Assembly: GCA_024638525.1 (NCBI GenBank)
Contig: JAHEKB010000042.1
Coordinates: 1-13,311, forward strand
Direction: 5' to 3'
DNA length: 13,311 nucleotides
DNA from: Bacteroidota bacterium
GTDB lineage: Bacteria > Bacteroidota > Bacteroidia > NS11-12g > UBA9320
Shown: piece after piece, positions 1 through 8,023 of the stretch
Position numbering within the stretch: the first letter of the stretch is position 1
Layout of the letters: every line of letters starts with the position of its first letter
The notes under the pieces: model-generated
Seen by the model: the letters and a program-made list of their open reading frames with translations, nothing else
Database searches by the model: none
Told to the model about the DNA's origin: nothing
Position numbers and translations under genes: made by a program

Positions 1-913
1 CAACAAAGGCTGTTAACACTGCTGTAATGGTAGAGAACCAAGCCGGCCATGTTCCAGCCAGCCCATAATCTCCGTTGAACATATAAAAAACTATAATATA
101 AAAACTAAAAGCAGCAACCATTTGGAAACCATTGAATACTAAAAATGTGGCTGCGCAGAGTTTTACAAAGGGTTTATTCTTAAACACCTGAACAATGCCC
201 TTTATAAGATCTTTCATATTGCTCCAGAGTGTTTTTAATGAGATTTCTTTTCTGTTTTCCATGTGAGAGGAATCAATACCTCTACAGAAAATTGCAGGAA
301 GCACGCCTAGAACAATACAAAAACCAGCAACTACCGTAGACATCTTTCTTACTCCCACCGCTTGATCAGCAAACAAGTCTGGATCCGCTATTATTACCCA
401 AAACCAGGGTACAACCATCCAGGCAATCTGACCAATTGTATTGGCAAATGCCATTAGTCGAGTTCGTTCGTTGTAATCAGAGGTCATTTCATAACCTAAG
501 CCAACCAATGGAGTGGCATACATAGTATTACCAATTAGAAAGATCAAGGACAAAATGAGAAAGTACCAGAAATTATAGGTTTGTCCATTTTCGGCATCAA
601 GTTGCCATAAGAGAGCGAACAATAATCCACTTAAAATGGCTCCTACAAAAATATAAGGCCTTCTTCGTCCCCACCTAGATTTTGTATTGTCTGAGATAAA
701 ACCCATAATAGGGTCGGTAATAGCATCAAAAATTCTTGGCAGTCCGCCTAAAATTCCTGCTAAAAAAGGATCCATTCCAAATGCTGTCAGTAAAAAGAAC
801 ATGAAGAATCCAAGCGCACCTGGCAACAAATTCAGGACAAAATGACCTGCTCCAAAAGCAGCCTTTTGTGATAAAGGTACTCTGTCTTTGGATTGCGTTT
901 TATATTGAGACAT
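1..913 (-). CDS. GPH-family sugar:cation symporter (MFS), C-terminal part off the left edge
   Basis: This is an inner-membrane carrier of the glycoside-pentoside-hexuronide (MelB-like) family, likely to import oligosaccharides or glucose with Na+ or H+. I translated 304 codons from the ATG at 911-913; the frame stays open to base 1, so the C-terminal part is missing. Hydrophobic segments recur throughout, starting near residues 25-45, 50-60, 87-103, 115-137, 155-175 and 193-210. The hallmark family motif lies at residues 62-88 (FDAITDPIMGF, then SRWGRRRPYI). Asp63 and Asp67 have the same four-residue spacing as the two cation-binding aspartates of MelB helix II, so coupled symport is likely. 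The start is 9 bp after the GH30 stop, so the gene is probably co-transcribed and may serve as the inner-membrane step for the glucan pathway. The family call is firm; the substrate is inferred from context only. Confidence 0.9.
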   Translation of the reverse strand, partial: MSQYKTQSKDRVPLSQKAAFGAGHFVLNLLPGALGFFMFFLLTAFGMDPFLAGILGGLPRIFDAITDPIMGFISDNTKSRWGRRRPYIFVGAILSGLLFALLWQLDAENGQTYNFWYFLILSLIFLIGNTMYATPLVGLGYEMTSDYNERTRLMAFANTIGQIAWMVVPWFWVIIADPDLFADQAVGVRKMSTVVAGFCIVLGVLPAIFCRGIDSSHMENRKEISLKTLWSNMKDLIKGIVQVFKNKPFVKLCAATFLVFNGFQMVAAFSFYIIVFYMFNGDYGLAGTWPAWFSTITAVLTAFV

Positions 914-922
914 AAGATTTTA

Positions 923-2404
923 TTATTCAGTTATAATAATGGTTTGTATCGCTTGGGCTTCTATAGATATCTTATTTGCGCTGCCATTCATTTCAATTTC
1001 AAATGTTTTAGCAGTATTTCCCTCGTTAAATACCACAACTGCTATACTTCCATCTTTATTCTGAGCCGCAGTAGCTTGAAGGTCTTGATCGCTGACCTCC
1101 AGTCCTATTCGGACTGCCCCTGGACGGATGAACTTACTGAAGTGAGCCATGATATAATAGATCGGGGTATAATATACTTCATCTGACTCTACATCAACTA
1201 GTACCGGTGCGACACACCAATTCTCAAACCAATTGGGGCCTCCTTGTTTGTCTAAAACCATATTCCAATCAACCCAACCATCAACCCAATTGTTCAAACA
1301 TCCAATAATATCTCGAGCATAACGGTTTACTGGAGCATATTTCGGATGCAAGTACTTCTCTTCTTCGCTTGCCCAATCCCATCCCCAATCGGTTGCTTCT
1401 TTGCGCCAATACCACGCGTCATCCTTCCACTTGGGAACTTCAGAATCTACACATCCTTCTGTTTCTATAAGGTATTTATTCGGAGCTTTATCATGGGCAT
1501 ATTGAAGTGCTTCTGGAAATACTTCATAGGTACTTTCATACCAGTGAATGGCAGTTCCATCAAAGTATTTGCTAGATGCATCGTCCTTGAACATTTCATC
1601 AACCCACTCCTTTAGTCCTGCCCTGTTTTGATCATAGCCAAGAATAATCTTATCTCCATGGCCATCCATTTCTAGTTTGGGACCCAGATGATCCCTAACA
1701 AAATCGGTCATCTCCTTAGGACTATAGAGCATGCTCTCCCAATTGTTTCCGTTGCCGTGTGGTTCATTCTCCACTGTAAAGCCCCAAATATCAATACCCT
1801 CTGCACTATAAGCATCTATGTATTTAGAAAAAAATAAAGCCCAAGTATCGTAATAGGCAGGAAGAAGCTTGCCGCCAACATAGTTGTTATTATCTTTCAT
1901 CCAAGGCGGTGCGGTCCAAGGTGAACTAATTATTTTAAACCCATCTGTACTTATTGCCATGGCATCCTTTATCATGGGAATAATATCTTTGAGGTCTTCC
2001 CGTATGGAGAAATGCTCTAGCAAAGAATCCTCAGCTACCGGAGCGTAACTATACTGACTCAGCGAGAAATCACAGGAGTTCATATGAGTTCGGGTAAGAG
2101 AATACATTGCTCCGCCATCTCCAAAGTAGGATTCAATGACTTCATTGCGCTTTTTGGGACTTAGGCCATTTAATAAATAAGCTGATGATTCTGTAAATGA
2201 GCCGCCAAATCCCAAAATAGTTTGGAATTTTTGTGCTGGATGAATCACTATCTTAGAAGCCGTATCACCATGAATAAAGTCAGTTATATGATTTAGGTGA
2301 TTTCCACTTGCAGACGTCTGGTAAATTTTGAGGTCAAGTTTTGTTTCAGAATTGCATGCCATTATCAGTAGGGTTAAGCTTATTATAATGAAATGGTTCT
2401 TCAT
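923..2404 (-). CDS. GH30 family glycosidase lipoprotein (probable beta-1,6-glucosidase/glucanase)
   Basis: This is a 493-aa clan GH-A hydrolase of family GH30. A lipoprotein signal ends in LIMAC, with Cys17 as the lipidated residue. The family opening QTILGFGGSFTESSA lies near residues 61-75, followed by SPWTAPPWMK (161-170), the acid/base motif GFTVENEP (Glu214) and the nucleophile motif LIETEGC (Glu316). The C-terminal ~75 residues form the usual GH30 beta domain. Both catalytic glutamates are present and the length is normal. Several Bacteroidota GH30 enzymes, notably of subfamily 3, act on beta-1,6-glucosidic links; beside GH16 and GH17 genes, removal of beta-1,6 branches from laminarin is the natural reading. 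The ATG is 4 bp after the GH17 stop. The residues after the cysteine (NSET) do not resemble a strong surface-export signal, so a periplasmic face is possible. The family is secure; linkage and localisation are inferred. Confidence 0.9.
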   Translation of the reverse strand: MKNHFIIISLTLLIMACNSETKLDLKIYQTSASGNHLNHITDFIHGDTASKIVIHPAQKFQTILGFGGSFTESSAYLLNGLSPKKRNEVIESYFGDGGAMYSLTRTHMNSCDFSLSQYSYAPVAEDSLLEHFSIREDLKDIIPMIKDAMAISTDGFKIISSPWTAPPWMKDNNNYVGGKLLPAYYDTWALFFSKYIDAYSAEGIDIWGFTVENEPHGNGNNWESMLYSPKEMTDFVRDHLGPKLEMDGHGDKIILGYDQNRAGLKEWVDEMFKDDASSKYFDGTAIHWYESTYEVFPEALQYAHDKAPNKYLIETEGCVDSEVPKWKDDAWYWRKEATDWGWDWASEEEKYLHPKYAPVNRYARDIIGCLNNWVDGWVDWNMVLDKQGGPNWFENWCVAPVLVDVESDEVYYTPIYYIMAHFSKFIRPGAVRIGLEVSDQDLQATAAQNKDGSIAVVVFNEGNTAKTFEIEMNGSANKISIEAQAIQTIIITE

Positions 2405-2408
2405 GCCT

Positions 2409-3692
2409 TCATTTTAGATGTTTTACTGGAGGGAGTTCAACGTCTTGCAGCAGAGAGTCCAAATTGCCCCCATAGGTCTTTTTTATTGCATTACCGTCTC
2501 TGGTCAAATCTTTGAAGGTACCCTTATCAACCAAATTCCATACAGCATATTTGGCTTGGCCATTTATTTTAAATAAACCGAAGTGATTCTCAGAACCACG
2601 AGTTTTGTGTTTATCTTTCCATTTCTCATTAAATGCTTCAAAGTAGAAGCAAGAAATGCCTGCCTTCCTGGTCCATTTTCGCATGAGCTTGTAGTACACT
2701 CCTTCTTTGTACTCATCGCAGGCTTTAGATCCATTGGGTCCATAATAGCCGATGCTCTCACTCGCCCATCCCGTTTCACCAATATGTACGGGCTTGTTAC
2801 TGTCTACGCTGTGAATATATTCCAAAGTTTTAAAGTACTGCTTTTTAGCATAGAGTACTGCCCTTTTCATGGCTCGATTAATCGCCTTTGTTTTGGGCAG
2901 ATGCAGTTCGGATTCCAATACCCCCCAGAAAATAGGGTGATAATGCGTATCGTGCATGGGGTAAGTGTGAAGAGAAACGAAATCCACTGCTACTATTAAT
3001 TCTTCCAGATCTGAGCAGTGGTAGATAGAGTCGCCGCCGCCCCAAGAAGCAAAATTATCAGAACTGGTAATCCAAAGCTCACTGTTCAACTTTCCATCTG
3101 CTTTTAGGTTCTGCAGATACAGCACCCATTTTAAGATCACATCCGGTTGCACGTAATAACTGTGAGCCCACTTTACCATGGATTCGTTTCCCACAGCAAT
3201 CATCTTTACAATATCCGGGTATGTATTTGCGAGCTTTACCGCACGTTCTATCTCTTCTGCATTTGATTCTTCATCCTCCGCATCGTGATTAGGTGGTGTT
3301 TCGCTCCACGCATTTTCACAGTCTATCCATGCACCCAACATTACATACATTTCGAAATTTGGGTCCTCTGCCTGGATCTCACTGATTGCCTGAAGCACAT
3401 TTCCAGCCTTTTTGAATTGCGTATTATAGGTACGCAGCACCTTAATCCCCATAGCAGACAGTATCCTCATGTCATCCTTAAGCTGTTCTAAGGTCGGTTG
3501 CACTTCTCTCGTTATTTCTCGGTATCCCCCGTAGCTCATAGCTACGTATTCCGGATTCCCCAAAATTTGAGATGCTGTTTTGGTTTTATTCATATTTAGT
3601 AGTGAATCTTTTTTTTCTGATGGCTGACCGCAAGCAGTCAACAAAACAATAAGTAATAGTATATTTCGATATATTCTTGAGCTATAAAGCAT
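2409..3692 (-). CDS. GH17 family beta-1,3-glucanase or glucanosyltransferase lipoprotein
   Basis: This 427-aa lipoprotein (lipobox LLTAC, Cys21) has a clan GH-A barrel of GH17 type. Features in order: AMSYGGYR near 51-58 at the barrel entry, MGIKVLRTYNTQF (81-93), the acid/base motif IAVGNES (Glu170), VSLHTYPMHD (239-248), the nucleophile motif HIGETGWAS (Glu306), and the late aromatic/acidic segment CFYFEAFNEKWK (348-359) typical of GH17. All key residues are intact. GH17 enzymes hydrolyse or transglycosylate beta-1,3-glucans, and bacterial members occur in laminarin loci together with GH16 and GH30, as here. The start is 4 bp after the phosphorylase stop and 4 bp separate this gene from GH30, so the three genes look translationally linked. 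An acidic, low-complexity stretch at 137-149 (HDAEDEESNAEEI) sits between barrel elements and is probably an exposed loop. Hydrolysis versus transfer cannot be decided from sequence. Confidence 0.88.
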   Translation of the reverse strand: MLYSSRIYRNILLLIVLLTACGQPSEKKDSLLNMNKTKTASQILGNPEYVAMSYGGYREITREVQPTLEQLKDDMRILSAMGIKVLRTYNTQFKKAGNVLQAISEIQAEDPNFEMYVMLGAWIDCENAWSETPPNHDAEDEESNAEEIERAVKLANTYPDIVKMIAVGNESMVKWAHSYYVQPDVILKWVLYLQNLKADGKLNSELWITSSDNFASWGGGDSIYHCSDLEELIVAVDFVSLHTYPMHDTHYHPIFWGVLESELHLPKTKAINRAMKRAVLYAKKQYFKTLEYIHSVDSNKPVHIGETGWASESIGYYGPNGSKACDEYKEGVYYKLMRKWTRKAGISCFYFEAFNEKWKDKHKTRGSENHFGLFKINGQAKYAVWNLVDKGTFKDLTRDGNAIKKTYGGNLDSLLQDVELPPVKHLK

Positions 3693-3696
3693 TCAA

Positions 3697-6600
3697 TTAT
3701 TTCAAAATGGATTCATTTATGTGCACTGTGATCTTTGTGATTTCTCCGCTTCTTCTAAAAATTTGAGCGCTGGTCTCAACATTAAGAGCAAGTGATTCTT
3801 GCCTAAGCAATGTTCCATCTTTTCTTTCTATCTCTAATCTATTTTCTTTGGCTAAGATGTAGACAATCAAGACTTGGCAATAGGTGTAAGCAAGTGAGCC
3901 GGCATCTAAATCAATACTCCTGTGATTTTTGTGTAAATCGACATACTCAAATTCACGGGGTTTCTTAATGAATTCATCTTTGAGCAGAAGGCAGGGGTTA
4001 AAGACCAGTTGCCCATCCTTGACAAAAGCGCCAAGTTCACCAAAGCGACATAGTACATCTTCTTTTACTTGTCCCGTCATTCCAGGCTGCTGAGCACCTC
4101 TACCAAAAGGGGTATGAGAATAGGGGTCTGTTGGGAAAGCTCCATAAAGTTTCGGAGATTTATGAACCCCAAGACCAGCATTGATCTCGTAGTAGTGCTC
4201 CAGCAATTTGCCGATGGTCTCTTCGGACTCATGGTCCTCTACTGCCTGAATACAAACTTCTTGAACTGCAAGCAAGAGTTTGGAAACCATATGCCAATAG
4301 ATAGATCCCAATCCCTCATAACCATAAAAGGTGCCAGATCTGCCTGTAAATGATTTGTGATCAAATACTTTTTCAAAAGTGTCTAGTACTCGCTTTCTAT
4401 CCTTTTGCACCAGTGCTGAAAAATCAGTTTGCTCCAGTTCATTTAAAACTGCCTTAACATCTTCGGCATTCTTGAAGCTCCCATTGAAGTGGTATTTGCC
4501 GTTGATGTCTTTATTGATCAGGCGGTGATTCTTTTTCTCAATCAAGCTGGTGAGCAATGCTGATTGCTCCACTGCTGATGCGGGAATATTGTTTCTTTCT
4601 AAAAATCCAGCTAACTCCTTTTGAGGATACAGTAAGTAGCTGTATTGATCATGTCTAAAAAGCGAGCTTTCTTTAAGGGCATCCAATACCTTAAGTGCTT
4701 CGGTTGGAGAAAGATAACCCGAACTCAATACTGCAACCTGTCCTTCGAGCATTTCACTCAAATGCGCTATAGAAATTTCATTATCGCTTTCCACGGTCAT
4801 AAGGTTGTAGGCATGGTACAATCCGTCCTCGCGTTGATTTGCGCGAATGGTATGCTCTATGAAGTTCAAACTCAGCGACACAAAACGATTCAAACCATTA
4901 TATGAAATGGTTCTTTTTTCACCCCAAAAGCCTTGCTTATAGATGTGTTCTCTATAATGGCTGCCTGCCTCACCGACGGCATCCAAAATGGTTTTTCTGT
5001 CTTTATCACTGATTGCACCTTCCAACATTCCTATATTCTCCTGGAAGGTCTCTCTCACTTTCTTGTAGAATATGATTAACTCATTGGAGACAGCCACTCT
5101 TTCCGAGCTCTTATCAGAGATCTGCTTTTGAAAGAATATCAGAAATCTCCTGAGATAAAATAAAGTGACCATGGAAACGCCATTACCTACTAAAGCGTTG
5201 TTTGCATCATTCCATTCTGGCCGCTGTGTATTCATCCAAATTCCGCCTTCGGGAATGAAATTGGACAATTTGGCCAAAACCATGGCCAAGATCTTCTCGA
5301 TTAAAGTGACCTTGTATATGACCTCATTCTCATCTTGCATCAAGGCCGCATCTGCACCGAGAATCTTCCTTCTTTTACGTATGGAGTGATCTAATTCTTC
5401 GTCAAATTCTATGGTATCCTTTGGATTGTCCAGAATATCTTCATGGCTCTTTATCTTATAGGGAACATTTGCATAGACAAAACACTCATCGTTAAACGAC
5501 TTTCTTAATTTCTCGGGGTAGTGCTTATCCGCCAGCTCAAAAAGCTTGAGTAAATAGATTACCTGATGGTCTCCCCAATATCCTATATATGACCATGGAT
5601 TATCGGGTTCTATGATTTCCCAGTCGAAACCATCTTTTGTAATCCTATAGGGATTGTATCCTTCAAATGTCGAGGCATTCAAGAATTTGTGAATCATACT
5701 TTCACTGAATGCCGGAAAGGATAAAGCCAAAGCTTCCCAGTTTTGAAAAATATCTCGCCAATTGCCTTCGTAATCCAGTACTTTGGAACCATCAATCTCG
5801 CTTCTGGTATTAATAGAAAATTGATTCCATGGCCTACTAGGATCTCCGTGCCTCCTGCTAAACTTTAGGGGCATGTATTCTATACAGAGTCTCTTAAAAT
5901 CTTGGCTACTCGCAGCATACGCAAGCTCCCTTAATTCAAAAAATGAAAAGACTTCAGACAATGTTTCAAGTGCATCCAGTTGCTCTGAGTAAACCTTTTT
6001 ATTGGCCTGCTTGAGGTATTTAACAAAATCCCATTTTTCAATACTGTAATTGTCGTCAAACACACCCCCTCTCATGATGTTGAATAAAGAGTTTGAATAA
6101 TGACGGGCGTTTTTAAACTTATCTGATGTCAACTGCAAACCGTCTGCCGACGCATTCAATTCAATCAACCTGCGGGTGCCGAGATCAATATTTTTCTCTA
6201 CATCATCTCGTATAGAAGAATCAGTAGTAATTGATTTAATCAGTTTAGCTATAGCGCGGTGATCTTTATTGACATCAGCCACTATGGTCCAATACTTCTT
6301 TTCCGCTGGTTTTAAGCTCTGGTTAGACTGCAGAAAATAGGCCCCCTTTTCAGCTTTTATATCCAATTCTTCAACGAGATCCTGACCCTTTCTAAAATGA
6401 TTCAATTGGAGGGTAGACAAAAGATGAAGTGGTTTGTCAATGCCGTATGACCACACCACATTGGCCTTGAGTGCTTCACTGGGCTCTGCTTTATCAACGA
6501 TTATCGCGCTAAGTGCATACAATCCGATACCGGCCTTTTTCTCCAATTCACTTCTCTTATAGGCATCAACTAAGTTGCTGCTACTGTTTTGGGTATCCGC

Positions 6601-7149
6601 TCCAACAGAGGAAGGTAAAATGTTTTGTAGCCCATCTAGGAATGTAACATCTCTTTCCTCATTTGATATGTTTTCAATCCATGACTTTCTCACAAAACCA
6701 TATTTGTTACTGGAAGCCCATTGATACCTAAATATGAGACCGAGATCCTGATTCAACTCCTCGAAAATTATCTTATTTCCAAAGATGTTCTTATAGAGAT
6801 TTCGGGTGGTTTCATAAAAACCATCGGAACGCACAGAAAAAGGTTCCCAAACATGCGTTCTTTCGCCAATTTTGACTCGAAAAATGGTCTTACAACCTGT
6901 CGTTTCAAAAGACTCTGTGACTTTATCATCCGTATAATACGGAAACAGTGCGTGATTTGAATTTTTTCTTCCCGCTGTCAATCCTCCATTACTGGAAATG
7001 AACATCCAGTGGTTGGAGTCACTGACAATACTCATAAAGAAAGGACGTATAAAATCATTATTAGTGATCCTAAAGAATTTTTCATCCTCGATTATTATTC
7101 TACTTATTTCAACTGGAGCAACTGGAGCTTCCATAGTCTGAGCGTACAT
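3697..7149 (-). CDS. GH94-like beta-1,3-glucan phosphorylase (probable GH149)
   Basis: A large cytosolic-type enzyme (1150 aa) with no signal peptide. The architecture fits inverting phosphorylases related to GH94: an N-terminal beta-sandwich (about 20-290), a helical linker (about 300-360) and a long (alpha/alpha)6 barrel. Motifs seen are DYEGNWRDIFQNWEAL (459-474), NPWSYIGYWGDHQV (517-530), RPEWNDANNALVGNG (643-657) and GRGAQQPGMTGQ (1016-1027). The W-N-D at 646-648 resembles the GH94 W-N-D containing the general acid, so Asp648 is my candidate; the late glycine-rich segment may bind phosphate. Length and the gene neighbours point to GH149, which phosphorolyses beta-1,3-oligoglucans to glucose 1-phosphate; GH161 is the main alternative. 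The start is well fixed: an in-frame TAA directly precedes the ATG. A second ATG at residue 6 is possible. It lies between the GH16 and GH17 genes, with a 30-bp gap upstream and 4 bp downstream. Confidence 0.8.
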   Translation of the reverse strand: MYAQTMEAPVAPVEISRIIIEDEKFFRITNNDFIRPFFMSIVSDSNHWMFISSNGGLTAGRKNSNHALFPYYTDDKVTESFETTGCKTIFRVKIGERTHVWEPFSVRSDGFYETTRNLYKNIFGNKIIFEELNQDLGLIFRYQWASSNKYGFVRKSWIENISNEERDVTFLDGLQNILPSSVGADTQNSSSNLVDAYKRSELEKKAGIGLYALSAIIVDKAEPSEALKANVVWSYGIDKPLHLLSTLQLNHFRKGQDLVEELDIKAEKGAYFLQSNQSLKPAEKKYWTIVADVNKDHRAIAKLIKSITTDSSIRDDVEKNIDLGTRRLIELNASADGLQLTSDKFKNARHYSNSLFNIMRGGVFDDNYSIEKWDFVKYLKQANKKVYSEQLDALETLSEVFSFFELRELAYAASSQDFKRLCIEYMPLKFSRRHGDPSRPWNQFSINTRSEIDGSKVLDYEGNWRDIFQNWEALALSFPAFSESMIHKFLNASTFEGYNPYRITKDGFDWEIIEPDNPWSYIGYWGDHQVIYLLKLFELADKHYPEKLRKSFNDECFVYANVPYKIKSHEDILDNPKDTIEFDEELDHSIRKRRKILGADAALMQDENEVIYKVTLIEKILAMVLAKLSNFIPEGGIWMNTQRPEWNDANNALVGNGVSMVTLFYLRRFLIFFQKQISDKSSERVAVSNELIIFYKKVRETFQENIGMLEGAISDKDRKTILDAVGEAGSHYREHIYKQGFWGEKRTISYNGLNRFVSLSLNFIEHTIRANQREDGLYHAYNLMTVESDNEISIAHLSEMLEGQVAVLSSGYLSPTEALKVLDALKESSLFRHDQYSYLLYPQKELAGFLERNNIPASAVEQSALLTSLIEKKNHRLINKDINGKYHFNGSFKNAEDVKAVLNELEQTDFSALVQKDRKRVLDTFEKVFDHKSFTGRSGTFYGYEGLGSIYWHMVSKLLLAVQEVCIQAVEDHESEETIGKLLEHYYEINAGLGVHKSPKLYGAFPTDPYSHTPFGRGAQQPGMTGQVKEDVLCRFGELGAFVKDGQLVFNPCLLLKDEFIKKPREFEYVDLHKNHRSIDLDAGSLAYTYCQVLIVYILAKENRLEIERKDGTLLRQESLALNVETSAQIFRRSGEITKITVHINESILK

Positions 7150-7179
7150 TTAGCTAGTTCTTATCAATTAATTTTAATC

Positions 7180-8004
7180 CTATATTTCCTTGAATACTCG
7201 CACGTAATCTATGTACATAGATGCAGGAAATGGTGTATTGTCATCAGGTAGACCAACAAAGCTGCCACCCACCGCTATATTAAGTATAATAAAAAAGGGT
7301 TGATTATAGACCCATTCTCCCGGAACTTCCACCTTTGATACGCTTTTATAAAGCGTTTCATTTAAGAAAAAATCGATGTAGTCATCTCCCCATTCTACGG
7401 CATAAATAAAAAAGTCATCATCAAATCTGCCAGTTTCTAAGCGGTATGAATTGGTAATTGCACTGCCAGCAGAATATCCTGGACCATGCAAACTACCATA
7501 GGTAATGAACGGAGTTTGCCCCTTTTGTTCCATAATATCTATTTCCCCGCATTGCGGCCACCCCACCTGATTTATATTCTCGCCTAGCATCCAAAATGCT
7601 GGCCAGATTCCTTGACCTGCTGGAGTTTTAATCCGCGCTTCAATTCGACCCTGTTCATGTGAAAACAATCCTTGTGTTTTAATTCGACCAGAAGAATATA
7701 CCCCATCGGAGATCTTCAATGCATTGATTACGAGATTGCCAAAGCCATCAACTGCAACATTGTCGGGATTGTCTGTATACGATTGAAGTTCACCATTGCC
7801 CCAACCGTTTATTCCTTTACCTAAGTCATATCTCCACTTATTGGTATCTAACCCGCTCCCAAACCAATTAAATTCATCGCTCCAAACCAATTCATATTCT
7901 CGGTCAATTGCGGCTTGATCTGTCTTATCCTTGCAACCGCATAGACCACAGATCAACATTAGAATGAAGACGGATAAAATAAATGCCTTAGCGCCAGATC
8001 TCAT
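7180..8004 (-). CDS. GH16 endo-beta-1,3-glucanase (laminarinase) lipoprotein
   Basis: This is a compact single-domain GH16 beta-jellyroll of 274 aa. The signal peptide ends in the lipobox LCGC (Cys24), followed by KDKTD, an acidic/lysine stretch of the kind linked to surface export in Bacteroidota. Family features in order: YELVWSDEFNW (37-47), NGELQSYTD (70-78), GRIEARIKTPAGQGIWPAFW (119-138), the catalytic signature GEIDIMEQKG (153-162; nucleophile Glu154, Asp156, acid/base Glu159), YAVEWGDDYIDFFL (201-214) and the closing strand YIDYVRVFK (264-272). The M in GEIDIME, a beta-bulge form, is usual for laminarinase-like members. It would cut beta-1,3-glucan internally, giving oligosaccharides for the downstream enzymes. 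It carries no carbohydrate-binding module of its own; the next gene upstream in the operon, 19 bp away, supplies two binding-like modules. Family call is firm; exact specificity (laminarin versus mixed-linkage glucan) is inferred. Confidence 0.92.
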   Translation of the reverse strand: MRSGAKAFILSVFILMLICGLCGCKDKTDQAAIDREYELVWSDEFNWFGSGLDTNKWRYDLGKGINGWGNGELQSYTDNPDNVAVDGFGNLVINALKISDGVYSSGRIKTQGLFSHEQGRIEARIKTPAGQGIWPAFWMLGENINQVGWPQCGEIDIMEQKGQTPFITYGSLHGPGYSAGSAITNSYRLETGRFDDDFFIYAVEWGDDYIDFFLNETLYKSVSKVEVPGEWVYNQPFFIILNIAVGGSFVGLPDDNTPFPASMYIDYVRVFKEI

Positions 8005-8023
8005 AGTTTGAAACCCTTAATTA

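Noticed and set aside
2583..2999. Plus-strand open frame of 138 codons inside the GH17 gene
   Set aside because: It lies opposite a well-supported conserved gene, shows no recognisable domain and looks like a chance antisense frame.
7100..7149. Phosphorylase N-terminus MYAQT read as the end of a signal peptide lost through a frameshift
   Set aside because: An in-frame TAA directly precedes the ATG, no hydrophobic core is encoded in the short gap after the GH16 stop, and a cytosolic phosphorylase is expected to lack a signal.
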